Source: SVTX01 sp964567085
GTDB lineage: Bacteria; Bacillota; Clostridia; Oscillospirales; CAG-272
Length of the DNA: 12,293 nt
Direction: 5' to 3'
NCBI GenBank assembly: GCA_964567085.1
Contig: CAZMKU010000048.1
Span: forward strand, 1 to 12,293
Under the pieces are notes generated by a model. It was not told where the DNA came from. It was given only the letters and a program-made list of their open reading frames with translations, and did no database searches. The translations under genes were made by a program, and so were the position numbers. This document shows positions 5,348-12,293 of this stretch, in pieces (the stretch's first letter is position 1; each line of letters begins with the position of its first letter).

Positions 5348-7513
5348 ATGAATAACAAATCTCAAAGACGCAGAGACGGCATTCATAAATCCGACAAAAA
5401 CCCCTTTGATATGAGAGCGCCGTTTGTGTTCTGCGTTGCCGAGGCGGTAATAATGATATTATTTTGCGCGCTCGTGTTTAATCTTACGGACACGTATCAG
5501 GCGCAAATATCTCCCGCGTTTATCTGTATGCTCGTCGCGATCTTCTATTTTGTGTCGGCGGGCGCGGTTTGTCTGTTCTATATTTTAAAATACAGAAAGC
5601 TCAGGGCGGCGGAAAGCAGAGAGAAGGAATATAATTCCGATATCTCCAAAATGTTCCGTTCGACGATCGATTTTCCCTATGCGCTGGTCGATCTTAGCGG
5701 CGACGTTAAGGTTATGAACGGCTCGCTTCAGAAGATACTCGGATATTCCAGCGCGGTCAACCGTATAAACATTTCCGAGATCTGCTCCCTGCCGCTTCAG
5801 CAGATAATGGCGAGAGCGGAAAACCGAGACGAGTTCACGGTAACCGAGGTGTTTGATCTTCCCGAGGAAAACGCCGCGCCCATAGTGCTCCGCGACGTTC
5901 TCAGCGACGGCAGAGTTTACGAGATATCCTCCTATATTATGCGCAAGAGAGGCGTTACCTATTACCTTGTAACCTTTAACGACATTACGGCTTACGACGA
6001 ATTAAAGAAAAAGACCGACTTCGAGGAGCCCGTCGTAGCGTACATTATGCTCGACAATCTTCAGGAGCTTGCTCAGTACGTGCGCGCCGACTATCGAGCG
6101 GCGAGCGCGCAGATCGAGAACATTCTCAAGGACTGGGTGGGCGGTATGCGCGGCTTTATCCGCGAATACGACCGCGACAGATATATCGCGACCTTCCCAA
6201 AGGGAGAGCTCGCAACGCAGATATCCGACGGATTCAGTATCCTCAAGAGCATTATGGGACTCAAGATCGGTGATAACAGCTTCCCCGTTACGGTTTCTAT
6301 GGGTATTGCCTCGTTTGAGGGCAGTATGTGTCAGAAGGAAAGGGAAGCCTTCGCGGCGCTCGAGCTTGCGATAAGGCGAGGCGGAAATCAGGTTGCCGTA
6401 AAGCAGTCGCTCACGGGCGGATGCAAATATTTCGGCGGCACGCACAAGACGATGGAAAATATCACCGCGGTCACCTCGCGAGTGAGCGGAGAGATACTCG
6501 AGGAGCAGATAATGAATTCCTCGAACGTGCTGATTATGGGACATGCCAATCCCGACTTTGACTCCATCGGCGCTTGCGTTGGTATGGCGAGATTTGCTCT
6601 TGAGGTAATTGCCGACCGTCGACGCGGCGACATTCCCGTTAATATCGTGGTAGACAAGGACTGCGACACCTTCAAGATCTGTGAGCGCCAGCTCTCTCCT
6701 ATGAAGATATACGAAAATATTTTCATAAGAAAGATCGCGGCGTCAGACCTTATGACTCCGTCAACGCTTCTTATTATTTGTGACGTAAACAATCCTTACA
6801 TATTCGAATCCCCCGACCTTGCAAAAACGGCGCAGAATATCTCGCTTATTGACCATCACCGTCTCGGAAGCGAGCTTACCTATGCGCCTGCCCTGCAGTA
6901 CGTTGAGACCACTAAGTCCTCGACGAGCGAGATCGTGTCCGAAATATTTATGCAGTCAAGATTTGCCGATACGCTTCACAAGGAGGAGGCGGAAATCCTT
7001 ATGTCGGGCATTATGCTTGACACAAACAACTTTACAAGAAACTCGGGCGCGCAGACCTTTGCGACGAGCCATTATCTCTACGGCCGCGGCGCGCACACGG
7101 AGGTGGTACGCGAGTTCTTCAATGAAAACCTCGAGGAGGTATTGCTCACGAGCAGCTTCGAGGCAAAGACCGAAATTTACAGAGACAGCTCGGCTATCGC
7201 TTGTATGGTAAGCGAAAGAAATATTAACGAGGACAGAATCATCGCGGCAAAGGTTGCGAACAACCTGCTTAACGTCATCGGCGTCGAGGCGTCCTTCGCG
7301 GTTATGAAAATAGGCGAGGATATAGTCATTTCGGCTCGTTCCAAGGGCAGAATCAACGTTCAGCTCATTCTCGAGCGCCTCTTCGGCGGCGGTCATTTCG
7401 ATATGGCGGGCGCGCAGCTGCGTCAGACCTCTATGGAGGACGCTTGCGAGCAGCTCAAGGCGGCTATTGACGATTACTATCTGTACGATTACGTAAAATC
7501 AAGTGACAATTAA
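5348..7513 (+). CDS. gdpP: Cyclic-di-AMP phosphodiesterase GdpP (TM-PAS-degenerate GGDEF-DHH/DHHA1)
   Basis: GdpP hydrolyses the second messenger c-di-AMP to pApA at the membrane, affecting potassium and osmotic balance and cell-wall stress. The 721-aa protein is somewhat longer than the roughly 660 aa of the Bacillus form. It has two membrane spans (about 25-46 and 54-80), a PAS-like domain (about 100-218) and a degenerate GGDEF domain (about 225-355). In the last, the catalytic GGDEF position reads DRDRY (275-279), so diguanylate cyclase activity is not expected. The DHH domain has GHANPDFDSIGA (398-409, metal ligands H399, D403, D405), D479 in CDVNN, IDHHR (501-505) and D558 in IMLDTNNF. 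The DHHA1 domain has GGGHFDMAGAQ (680-690). All metal ligands expected of the family appear present, so the enzyme looks active. It lies between the YybS-like gene and rplI, 22 bp before rplI, the conserved order. Confidence 0.96.
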   Translation: MNNKSQRRRDGIHKSDKNPFDMRAPFVFCVAEAVIMILFCALVFNLTDTYQAQISPAFICMLVAIFYFVSAGAVCLFYILKYRKLRAAESREKEYNSDISKMFRSTIDFPYALVDLSGDVKVMNGSLQKILGYSSAVNRINISEICSLPLQQIMARAENRDEFTVTEVFDLPEENAAPIVLRDVLSDGRVYEISSYIMRKRGVTYYLVTFNDITAYDELKKKTDFEEPVVAYIMLDNLQELAQYVRADYRAASAQIENILKDWVGGMRGFIREYDRDRYIATFPKGELATQISDGFSILKSIMGLKIGDNSFPVTVSMGIASFEGSMCQKEREAFAALELAIRRGGNQVAVKQSLTGGCKYFGGTHKTMENITAVTSRVSGEILEEQIMNSSNVLIMGHANPDFDSIGACVGMARFALEVIADRRRGDIPVNIVVDKDCDTFKICERQLSPMKIYENIFIRKIAASDLMTPSTLLIICDVNNPYIFESPDLAKTAQNISLIDHHRLGSELTYAPALQYVETTKSSTSEIVSEIFMQSRFADTLHKEEAEILMSGIMLDTNNFTRNSGAQTFATSHYLYGRGAHTEVVREFFNENLEEVLLTSSFEAKTEIYRDSSAIACMVSERNINEDRIIAAKVANNLLNVIGVEASFAVMKIGEDIVISARSKGRINVQLILERLFGGGHFDMAGAQLRQTSMEDACEQLKAAIDDYYLYDYVKSSDN

Positions 7514-7535
7514 AATATAAAAGTGAGGTAAATAA

Positions 7536-7979
7536 ATGAAAGTATTACTTTTGGCAGACGTTAAGGGTCAAGGCAAAAAGGACCAGATCATAAACGTATC
7601 AGACGGATACGCGAGAAATTTCCTTTTCCCCAAGAAGCTTGCCGTTGCGGCAGACGCGGGAAATATGGCTGACGCGAAGAACAAGGAAGCTTCAAAGCAG
7701 TTCAGACTCAAGGAGGAAAAGGCGGCGGCAGAGCTTCTTGCGGCAAAGATCAACGAAATTACGCTTAAAATAAACATACAGGCGGGAGCTGACGGCCGTC
7801 TCTACGGCTCGGTTACCACAAAGGATATTGCCGAAAAGCTCAAGGCAACACATAATATCGACATCGACAAGAGAAAGCTTAGCTTGCAGGAGCCCATCAA
7901 GTCCTACGGTACTTACACGGTTGACGTAAAGGTCTACCCCGAGGTTTCCGCAAAGCTAAAGGTTACGGTTCAGGAGTAA
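7536..7979 (+). CDS. rplI: 50S ribosomal protein bL9
   Basis: bL9 binds 23S rRNA at the base of the L1 stalk and helps maintain reading frame and fidelity. The 147-aa length is normal. The N-terminal domain (1-50) has the signature MKVLLLADVKGQGKKDQI and VSDGYARNFLFPKKLAVAA. A long connecting helix rich in Lys/Glu/Ala covers about 42-75. The C-terminal domain (about 80-147) contains GADGRLYGSVTTKDIAEKL and KLSLQEPIKSYGTYTV. Ribosome site GAGGT (7525-7529) lies 6 bases before ATG. It is 22 bp after gdpP and only 3 bp before dnaB, matching the rplI-dnaB pairing of Firmicutes. Confidence 0.98.
   Translation: MKVLLLADVKGQGKKDQIINVSDGYARNFLFPKKLAVAADAGNMADAKNKEASKQFRLKEEKAAAELLAAKINEITLKINIQAGADGRLYGSVTTKDIAEKLKATHNIDIDKRKLSLQEPIKSYGTYTVDVKVYPEVSAKLKVTVQE
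7972..7976 (+). promoter_or_regulatory. Ribosome binding site of dnaB inside the end of rplI
   Basis: AGGAG occupies the last sense codons of rplI, immediately before its TAA (7977-7979), and is 6 bases from the dnaB ATG at 7983. The stop-TAT-ATG arrangement implies coupled translation of bL9 and DnaB. Confidence 0.75.
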
Positions 7980-7982
7980 TAT

Positions 7983-9341
7983 ATGGCAGAGGATATTATC
8001 AGAAAATTGCCCTTCTCCGCGATTGCGGAGCAGTCGCTTTTAGGCTCGATACTGACGGACCCCTCCTCGCTCAATTTCGTTGCCGATATGATCACGGCGG
8101 ACGACTTTTATCTCGAGGAGCATAAGCAGATCTATCTTGCTATGCACGAGCTGTTTTTGACGAATAATCAGATCGACATAGTTACGCTTATCGACACCCT
8201 CGTCAAAAAGGGTATTTACTCAAAATCAGGCGGCGAGGATTATATCAAGGTCATCGCGCAGACGGTTCCAAACGCCCTTAATATCAAGGACTATGCAAAG
8301 ATAGTAAAGGACAAGAGCGTTCTCCGTCAGCTTATTGATATGTGTAACGAGGTTTCCGACGCGGCTTATTCCGAGCAGAACGAGGTTTCTCACGTTCTCG
8401 ACTCCGCGCAGCAGCAGCTCTACAAGATCACACAGGGTAAGGAAACCAAGAATTTCAGACATATCCGCGAGGTCATTACCGACGTTTACGCGCATCTGAA
8501 GGATCTGACGGTGAACCCCGAGGCTTCGCAGGGCACTGCGACGGGCTTCAAGTCGCTTGACAACGTGCTTGCGGGTATGGGTAAATCCGACCTTATCATC
8601 GTAGGCGCGCGTCCCGGTATGGGTAAGACGTCCTTCTGTCTTAACGTGGCAACGAACGTTGCGGCGCAGACCAAGAAAAAGGTTTGCATCTTCTCTCTCG
8701 AAATGAGCGCAGAGCAGCTCGTAAACAGAGTAATCTCGTCGGAGGCGCTGGTTGACAGCCATAATTTGCGTACGGGTGAGCTTACGCCCGAGCATTGGCA
8801 GCATATCGCGCAGGCGACCTCTCGCCTGGCGGGCACGGATATTCTGATCGACGACACCCCCGGCATTACAATTACGGGAATGAAGGCGAAGCTTCGCCGA
8901 GTTGACAATCTCGGGCTCGTGGTTATCGACTATCTTCAGCTTATGCAGTCGGACAGAAAGATCGAAAACCGCACGCAAGAGGTCAGCGAGATCTCCCGCG
9001 CTATGAAGATCATGGCGAAGGAATTGAACGTCCCCGTTATCTGCTGCGCGCAGCTGTCGCGCGGTCCTGAGGCGAGACAGGTCAAGAAGCCTATGCTTTC
9101 CGAGCTTCGTGATTCGGGCTCTATCGAGCAGGATGCCGACGTGGTTATTTTCCTTTACCGCGACGAATACTATAAGACACAGGAGGGTGAGAGCGCAGTT
9201 CCCTCTGACAGTGAGCAGAATATTGCGGAGATAATCGTGGCGAAGAACCGTCACGGCTCGACCGAGACCGTAAAGGTTGGCTGGACGGGCAGATACACCA
9301 AGTTCCGCGAGCTTGCCAACGAGGACTTCCTCCCGAGTTGA
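7983..9341 (+). CDS. dnaB: Replicative DNA helicase DnaB (DnaC in Bacillus naming)
   Basis: This hexameric 5'-3' helicase unwinds the chromosome at the replication fork. The 452-aa length is normal, with no intein insertion. The N-terminal primase-interacting domain (about 8-110) begins PFSAIAEQSLLGSILTD, followed by a linker (110-180). The RecA-like ATPase begins at ATGFKSLD (186-193). Visible motifs are Walker A GARPGMGKTS (208-217), catalytic Glu in SLEMS (238-242), Walker B VVIDYLQLM (313-321), sensor Gln in AQLSRGPE (356-363), ELRDSGSIEQDADVV (374-388) and the KNRHGST segment (421-427) carrying the basic finger residues. It starts 3 bp after rplI and ends 9 bp before tilS, in the same frame as tilS. 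Confidence 0.98.
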   Translation: MAEDIIRKLPFSAIAEQSLLGSILTDPSSLNFVADMITADDFYLEEHKQIYLAMHELFLTNNQIDIVTLIDTLVKKGIYSKSGGEDYIKVIAQTVPNALNIKDYAKIVKDKSVLRQLIDMCNEVSDAAYSEQNEVSHVLDSAQQQLYKITQGKETKNFRHIREVITDVYAHLKDLTVNPEASQGTATGFKSLDNVLAGMGKSDLIIVGARPGMGKTSFCLNVATNVAAQTKKKVCIFSLEMSAEQLVNRVISSEALVDSHNLRTGELTPEHWQHIAQATSRLAGTDILIDDTPGITITGMKAKLRRVDNLGLVVIDYLQLMQSDRKIENRTQEVSEISRAMKIMAKELNVPVICCAQLSRGPEARQVKKPMLSELRDSGSIEQDADVVIFLYRDEYYKTQEGESAVPSDSEQNIAEIIVAKNRHGSTETVKVGWTGRYTKFRELANEDFLPS

Positions 9342-9350
9342 TTTTAAAAA

Positions 9351-10760
9351 ATGACTAAACTTCCCACATATTATAATTCCCCGCACGAAATTGCGGGAGT
9401 TGATAAAAAAGCTCCCGTGCTTCTGGCGTTGTCGGGCGGCGCGGACTCGGTTTCCCTGCTATACAATCTCGTTACTGAGAGCAAGAGCGAGGGCTTTGAG
9501 GTTTTTGCCGCGCACGTCAATCATAACATACGACTTGACGGCTACGGCAACGAGGCGAAGCGCGACGAGGACTTTTGCCGTGAGCTTTGCGAAAGGCTCG
9601 GCATCAGGCTTTTTGTCAAAAGCGTTGACGTTCCGACGCTTGCGAAGGCTCTCGGCGAGAGCATCGAGGGCGCGGCGAGGCGGGTAAGATATGAGTTTTT
9701 CTCTGAAATTATGCGAGAGCAAGGGATCTCCCTGCTGGTGACCGCGCATAACGCGTCGGATAATTTCGAGACACAGATATTCAATCTCTGCCGCGGAAGC
9801 TCGCTTGCGGGCATCTGCGGAATTCCCAGACGTCGCAGCTTTGACGGTGACAAGCTTATCGTTCGCCCCATCCTTTCGGGAACGAAGGCGGAAATTCTCG
9901 GGTTCTGCGAGGAGAATTCAATTTCCTTTGTTACGGACAGCACAAATCTTGAAACTGATGCTACACGAAACAAGATAAGAAACATCATAGTTCCCGAGCT
10001 TGAGAAAATATTCCCCTCGGCGCAGTCGGCGGCGGCAAGACTTGCTATGACGGCGGCGGATGCGGTTGAATACATAAGCGGTCAGGCGCAGGCTTATCTT
10101 GATGGTGCGAGCGCAACGGACGGAAAAATATCCTTCTCTTGCGAGAGCTTTCTCTCCCTGCATATTTCGCTTCAGCGCGAGGTCGTGTCGCTTGCGGCGA
10201 AAAAGCTTGGCGTCGGTCTTGAATATACTCATATTCAAAGCGTTGTTCGCCTTATAGCAAACGGCGTCCCTCATTCAGGGCTCAATCTCCCGAGCGGTCT
10301 TATTTGCAGAATAGAGGACGGGCGCGCGGTCATTTCCGCAAAGGATGAGGACGTCGTCTCGGCAGATTACGAGATAAGCTTTAACGGCAGCCTTGCCGAG
10401 CTTGATTCCGCAGGCTTTTGTGTTGTCGCGGGCGAGAAAAATTTATCAAAAATAAATACTGAAATTTACACTTTGTATACAAACGCCACGCTCAAAGGTG
10501 ATAAAATAAAAGACGGTCTTTTAGCGGGCAGAGGAATGCTTCGGTCCCGCCGCGAGGGTGACAGGATCATTGACGGCGGAAACACAAAAAGGCTCAAAAA
10601 GCTTATGTGTGACAAAAAAATTCCGATGAACATAAGAAATTCCCTTCCCATTCTCACGCTTGACGGAGAGATTGTTTACGTGCCCATGTGCGCGATATCC
10701 GACTCCGCCAAGAGAGGTGACGAGGGTGAAATTCAAATTTTCATATACAAAAAATTATAA
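9351..10760 (+). CDS. tilS: tRNA(Ile)-lysidine synthetase TilS
   Basis: TilS changes C34 of the tRNA-Ile CAU anticodon to lysidine, using ATP and lysine, so that AUA codons are read as isoleucine. The 469-aa protein has the N-type PP-loop SGGADS (28-33), HVNHNIR (55-61), EGAARRVRYEFF (106-117) and TAHNASDNFET (131-141), followed by LCRGSSLAGICGIP (146-159), RPIL (172-175) and TDSTNLETDATRNKIR (195-210). Middle and C-terminal tRNA-binding domains follow, the latter with LRSRREGDRI and KLKK-like RLKKLMCDKKIP near 398-426. The only upstream in-frame codons run straight into the dnaB TGA, so ATG at 9351 is the first possible start. No clear ribosome site precedes it, and translation may depend on dnaB. 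The tilS-hpt-ftsH order is a classic Firmicutes cluster. Confidence 0.96.
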   Translation: MTKLPTYYNSPHEIAGVDKKAPVLLALSGGADSVSLLYNLVTESKSEGFEVFAAHVNHNIRLDGYGNEAKRDEDFCRELCERLGIRLFVKSVDVPTLAKALGESIEGAARRVRYEFFSEIMREQGISLLVTAHNASDNFETQIFNLCRGSSLAGICGIPRRRSFDGDKLIVRPILSGTKAEILGFCEENSISFVTDSTNLETDATRNKIRNIIVPELEKIFPSAQSAAARLAMTAADAVEYISGQAQAYLDGASATDGKISFSCESFLSLHISLQREVVSLAAKKLGVGLEYTHIQSVVRLIANGVPHSGLNLPSGLICRIEDGRAVISAKDEDVVSADYEISFNGSLAELDSAGFCVVAGEKNLSKINTEIYTLYTNATLKGDKIKDGLLAGRGMLRSRREGDRIIDGGNTKRLKKLMCDKKIPMNIRNSLPILTLDGEIVYVPMCAISDSAKRGDEGEIQIFIYKKL

Positions 10761-10784
10761 ACAAGGCAAAAAAGGAAAACAATT

Positions 10785-11330
10785 ATGAACAAGGACGTAA
10801 AGAGTATACTCATTGGCGAGGAAGAAATCAGAGAAACGGTCAGGACGCTCGGCGCGCGCATAACGGAGGATTACAGGAATTCCGACAAGCCCCTTATCGT
10901 CGTAATAATTTTAAAGGGCTCGCTCGTTTTTGCGGCTGATCTGATACGGGAGATCAAGCTCCCCTTGGAGATAGAATTTATGAAGGTCTCCTCGTACGGC
11001 GCGGGCACGAAAAATTCGGGCGAGATAAAGGTTCACCTTGACCTTATGCGCGACAATCTTGAAAATTACGATATTCTTATAATCGAGGATATCGTGGACA
11101 GCGGAAGAACGCTCTCCCGCTTGACACAGCTTCTCTCCAACAGAAATGCAAGCAGCGTGAAAACCTGCACTCTCCTTGATAAGCCCTCTCGCCGCGAGGT
11201 TGATTTTGTTCCAAGCTACTTTGGAAAAATCATCCCCGACGAGTTCGTTATCGGTTACGGCCTTGACTTTGATGAAAAATACAGAAATCTTCCTTATGTG
11301 GGTATTCTTGACCCGAAGGTTTATTCTTGA
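10785..11330 (+). CDS. hpt: Hypoxanthine(-guanine) phosphoribosyltransferase
   Basis: The enzyme salvages hypoxanthine or guanine with PRPP to give IMP or GMP in the cytoplasm. The 181-aa length is typical. Motifs in order are the pyrophosphate loop LKGS (43-46), the flexible-loop SSYG (69-72), the PRPP-binding IIEDIVDSGRTL (99-110), DKPSRR (132-137) and the purine-binding FVIGYGLDFDEKYRNLPYVG (154-173). ATG at 10785 follows an AAAAGGA ribosome site, 24 bp after tilS. In Firmicutes hpt sits between tilS and ftsH, as here; in Bacillus the TilS and HprT proteins have been reported to act together on ftsH expression, which may or may not apply to this organism. Confidence 0.97.
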   Translation: MNKDVKSILIGEEEIRETVRTLGARITEDYRNSDKPLIVVIILKGSLVFAADLIREIKLPLEIEFMKVSSYGAGTKNSGEIKVHLDLMRDNLENYDILIIEDIVDSGRTLSRLTQLLSNRNASSVKTCTLLDKPSRREVDFVPSYFGKIIPDEFVIGYGLDFDEKYRNLPYVGILDPKVYS

Positions 11331-11352
11331 TTTTAATACATACTTAACACTT

Positions 11353-11393
11353 TATCAGTATAATAATATCGGTATAATATTATCGGTATAATA
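11353..11393 (+). promoter_or_regulatory. Three 14-bp tandem repeats, each with TATAAT, upstream of ftsH
   Basis: Three imperfect copies of TATCRGTATAATAW lie head to tail at 11353-11366, 11367-11380 and 11381-11393 (the last one base short). A fourth TATCAG beginning overlaps the end (11392-11397). Each unit holds a perfect -10 hexamer: 11359-11364, 11373-11378 and 11387-11392. No good -35 is placed 16-18 bp upstream of the first copy, so promoter activity is possible but unproven. The ftsH ribosome site GGAGGT (11405-11410) follows. Confidence 0.55.
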
Positions 11394-11414
11394 TCAGTTC
11401 CCACGGAGGTATAA

Positions 11415-12293
11415 ATGAAAAAGCACAAGCACGTCCTATTCTACCTGTTGCTTACGGTCGGCGTTGTTCTTATCGCTGCGCTTATCTTCAGCCCCGCAAA
11501 TAATAGCGAAGATAAAACGTACAGCGATATCGTCGCGCTGTTCGAAGAAAACAAGGTAGAGTCGTTTGAGATCAATGAAAATGACAGTAAGCTTACCATA
11601 ACCCTGAAGCCCGAGGAGGGCAAGGAAAAGGGCGAGGAGCTCACCTATAAAATGGGTAGCATCAGCTTAAATCGCTTCGTTAATGACGATGAGCTTCAGG
11701 CAGCCATTAAGGCTAACGGTGTTAAATACGACTACATTCCCGTAAAGGAAACGAGCGCGTGGGTATCTTACCTGCCGCTTATCCTGCTCGTCGTGCTTAT
11801 GGTCGTTATGTATATTATAGCGGCGAAGTCCATGAGCGGCGCGGGCGGTAAGATGAACAGCTTCGGCAAGGCGAAGGCAAAGACCGCGGCTGCGTTCAAC
11901 GACAAAAATAAGGTTACGTTCAAGGACGTAGCGGGCGCGGATGAGGAAAAGGAGGAGCTCGAGGAGATCGTTGATTATCTCAAGGCTCCCGAAAAGTTCA
12001 CGAAGCTCGGCGCAAAGATCCCCCATGGCGTTTTGCTCATGGGCCCTCCCGGTACGGGTAAGACCCTTCTCGCAAAGGCGGTTGCGGGAGAAGCGGGAGT
12101 TCCCTTCTTCTCAATTTCGGGCTCTGACTTCGTTGAAATGTACGTAGGCGTGGGCGCATCCCGTGTGCGCGACCTCTTTGATACGGCGAGAAAGGCGCCC
12201 GCTTCAATTATTTTTATTGACGAAATTGACGCGGTGGGCAGACATAGAGGCGCAGGTCTTGGCGGCGGCCACGACGAAAGAGAGCAGACACTC
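11415..12293 (+). CDS. ftsH: ATP-dependent zinc metalloprotease FtsH, N-terminal 293 codons (cut by window end)
   Basis: FtsH is a hexameric inner-membrane AAA+ protease that degrades damaged membrane proteins and selected cytoplasmic regulators. The visible part has membrane span 1 (about 7-24), an extracytoplasmic domain (about 27-112), membrane span 2 (about 116-136) and the start of the AAA+ domain (VTFKDVAGADEEKEEL, 167-182). Walker A is GPPGTGKT (210-217). The pore loop reads EMYVGVGASRVRD (241-253), with Tyr where Phe is usual. Walker B is IIFIDEIDAVG (265-275). The arginine finger and the HEXGH protease site lie beyond the window. ATG at 11415 has a strong GGAGGT ribosome site 4 bases upstream. 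The 84-bp gap to hpt may hold its own promoter. The frame is open to the last base. Confidence 0.97.
   Translation, partial: MKKHKHVLFYLLLTVGVVLIAALIFSPANNSEDKTYSDIVALFEENKVESFEINENDSKLTITLKPEEGKEKGEELTYKMGSISLNRFVNDDELQAAIKANGVKYDYIPVKETSAWVSYLPLILLVVLMVVMYIIAAKSMSGAGGKMNSFGKAKAKTAAAFNDKNKVTFKDVAGADEEKEELEEIVDYLKAPEKFTKLGAKIPHGVLLMGPPGTGKTLLAKAVAGEAGVPFFSISGSDFVEMYVGVGASRVRDLFDTARKAPASIIFIDEIDAVGRHRGAGLGGGHDEREQTL

Noticed and set aside
6002..7396. Antisense and shifted frames inside gdpP (for example 6002-6544 and 6956-7396 on -)
   Set aside because: All are overlapped by GdpP with intact catalytic motifs and show no domains of their own.
8226..9386. A 386-codon open frame antisense to dnaB
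   Set aside because: It is fully covered by dnaB, which has every helicase motif, and its translation is rich in Arg/Leu/Val with no recognisable domain. Long antisense frames arise from codon bias here.

Overview
The window looks like a chromosomal housekeeping region from a Firmicute of the class Clostridia, probably an uncultured gut-type member near Oscillospirales. Three things suggest this. The gene order rimP-nusA-ylxR-ylxQ-infB and yybS/gdpP/rplI/dnaB with tilS-hpt-ftsH is typical of Firmicutes. NusA lacks the C-terminal acidic repeats of proteobacterial NusA. Many genes have strong GGAGG-type ribosome binding sites, though several have weak ones. The class is an inference from gene order and protein character; no database search was made.

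The left part (4-3862, minus strand) is the transcription/translation operon, read right to left: rimP (30S maturation), nusA (elongation and termination factor), ylxR/rnpM (DUF448 RNA-binding protein), ylxQ (L7Ae-type RNA-binding protein) and infB (initiation factor IF2). Only the first 521 codons of infB are present. Its frame closes at a TAA six bases from the window edge, and this looks like a one-base frameshift rather than a real end.

The middle (3863-4183) is a 321-bp divergent intergenic region. It holds a good sigma-A type extended -10 promoter on each strand, about 137 bp apart. On the rimP side there is a stable hairpin in the 5' leader.

The right part (4184-12293, plus strand) is a co-directional series: a YybS/DUF2232-like multi-spanning membrane protein, gdpP (cyclic-di-AMP phosphodiesterase), rplI (ribosomal protein bL9), dnaB (replicative helicase), tilS (tRNA-Ile lysidine synthetase), hpt (hypoxanthine phosphoribosyltransferase) and ftsH (membrane AAA+ protease, cut by the window end). 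Gaps are 3 to 24 bp from yybS to hpt, so these genes are probably one transcription unit. ftsH follows an 84-bp gap with a tandem repeat of TATAAT-bearing units and may have its own promoter.

No mobile elements, CRISPR arrays, tRNA or rRNA genes, or defence-like cassettes were seen. Every gene has a recognisable core function, and I do not see an undescribed multi-gene system here. The points worth a second look are the infB frame break, the 14-bp promoter-like repeats before ftsH, the rimP leader hairpin, and the head-to-head joining of two conserved operons.
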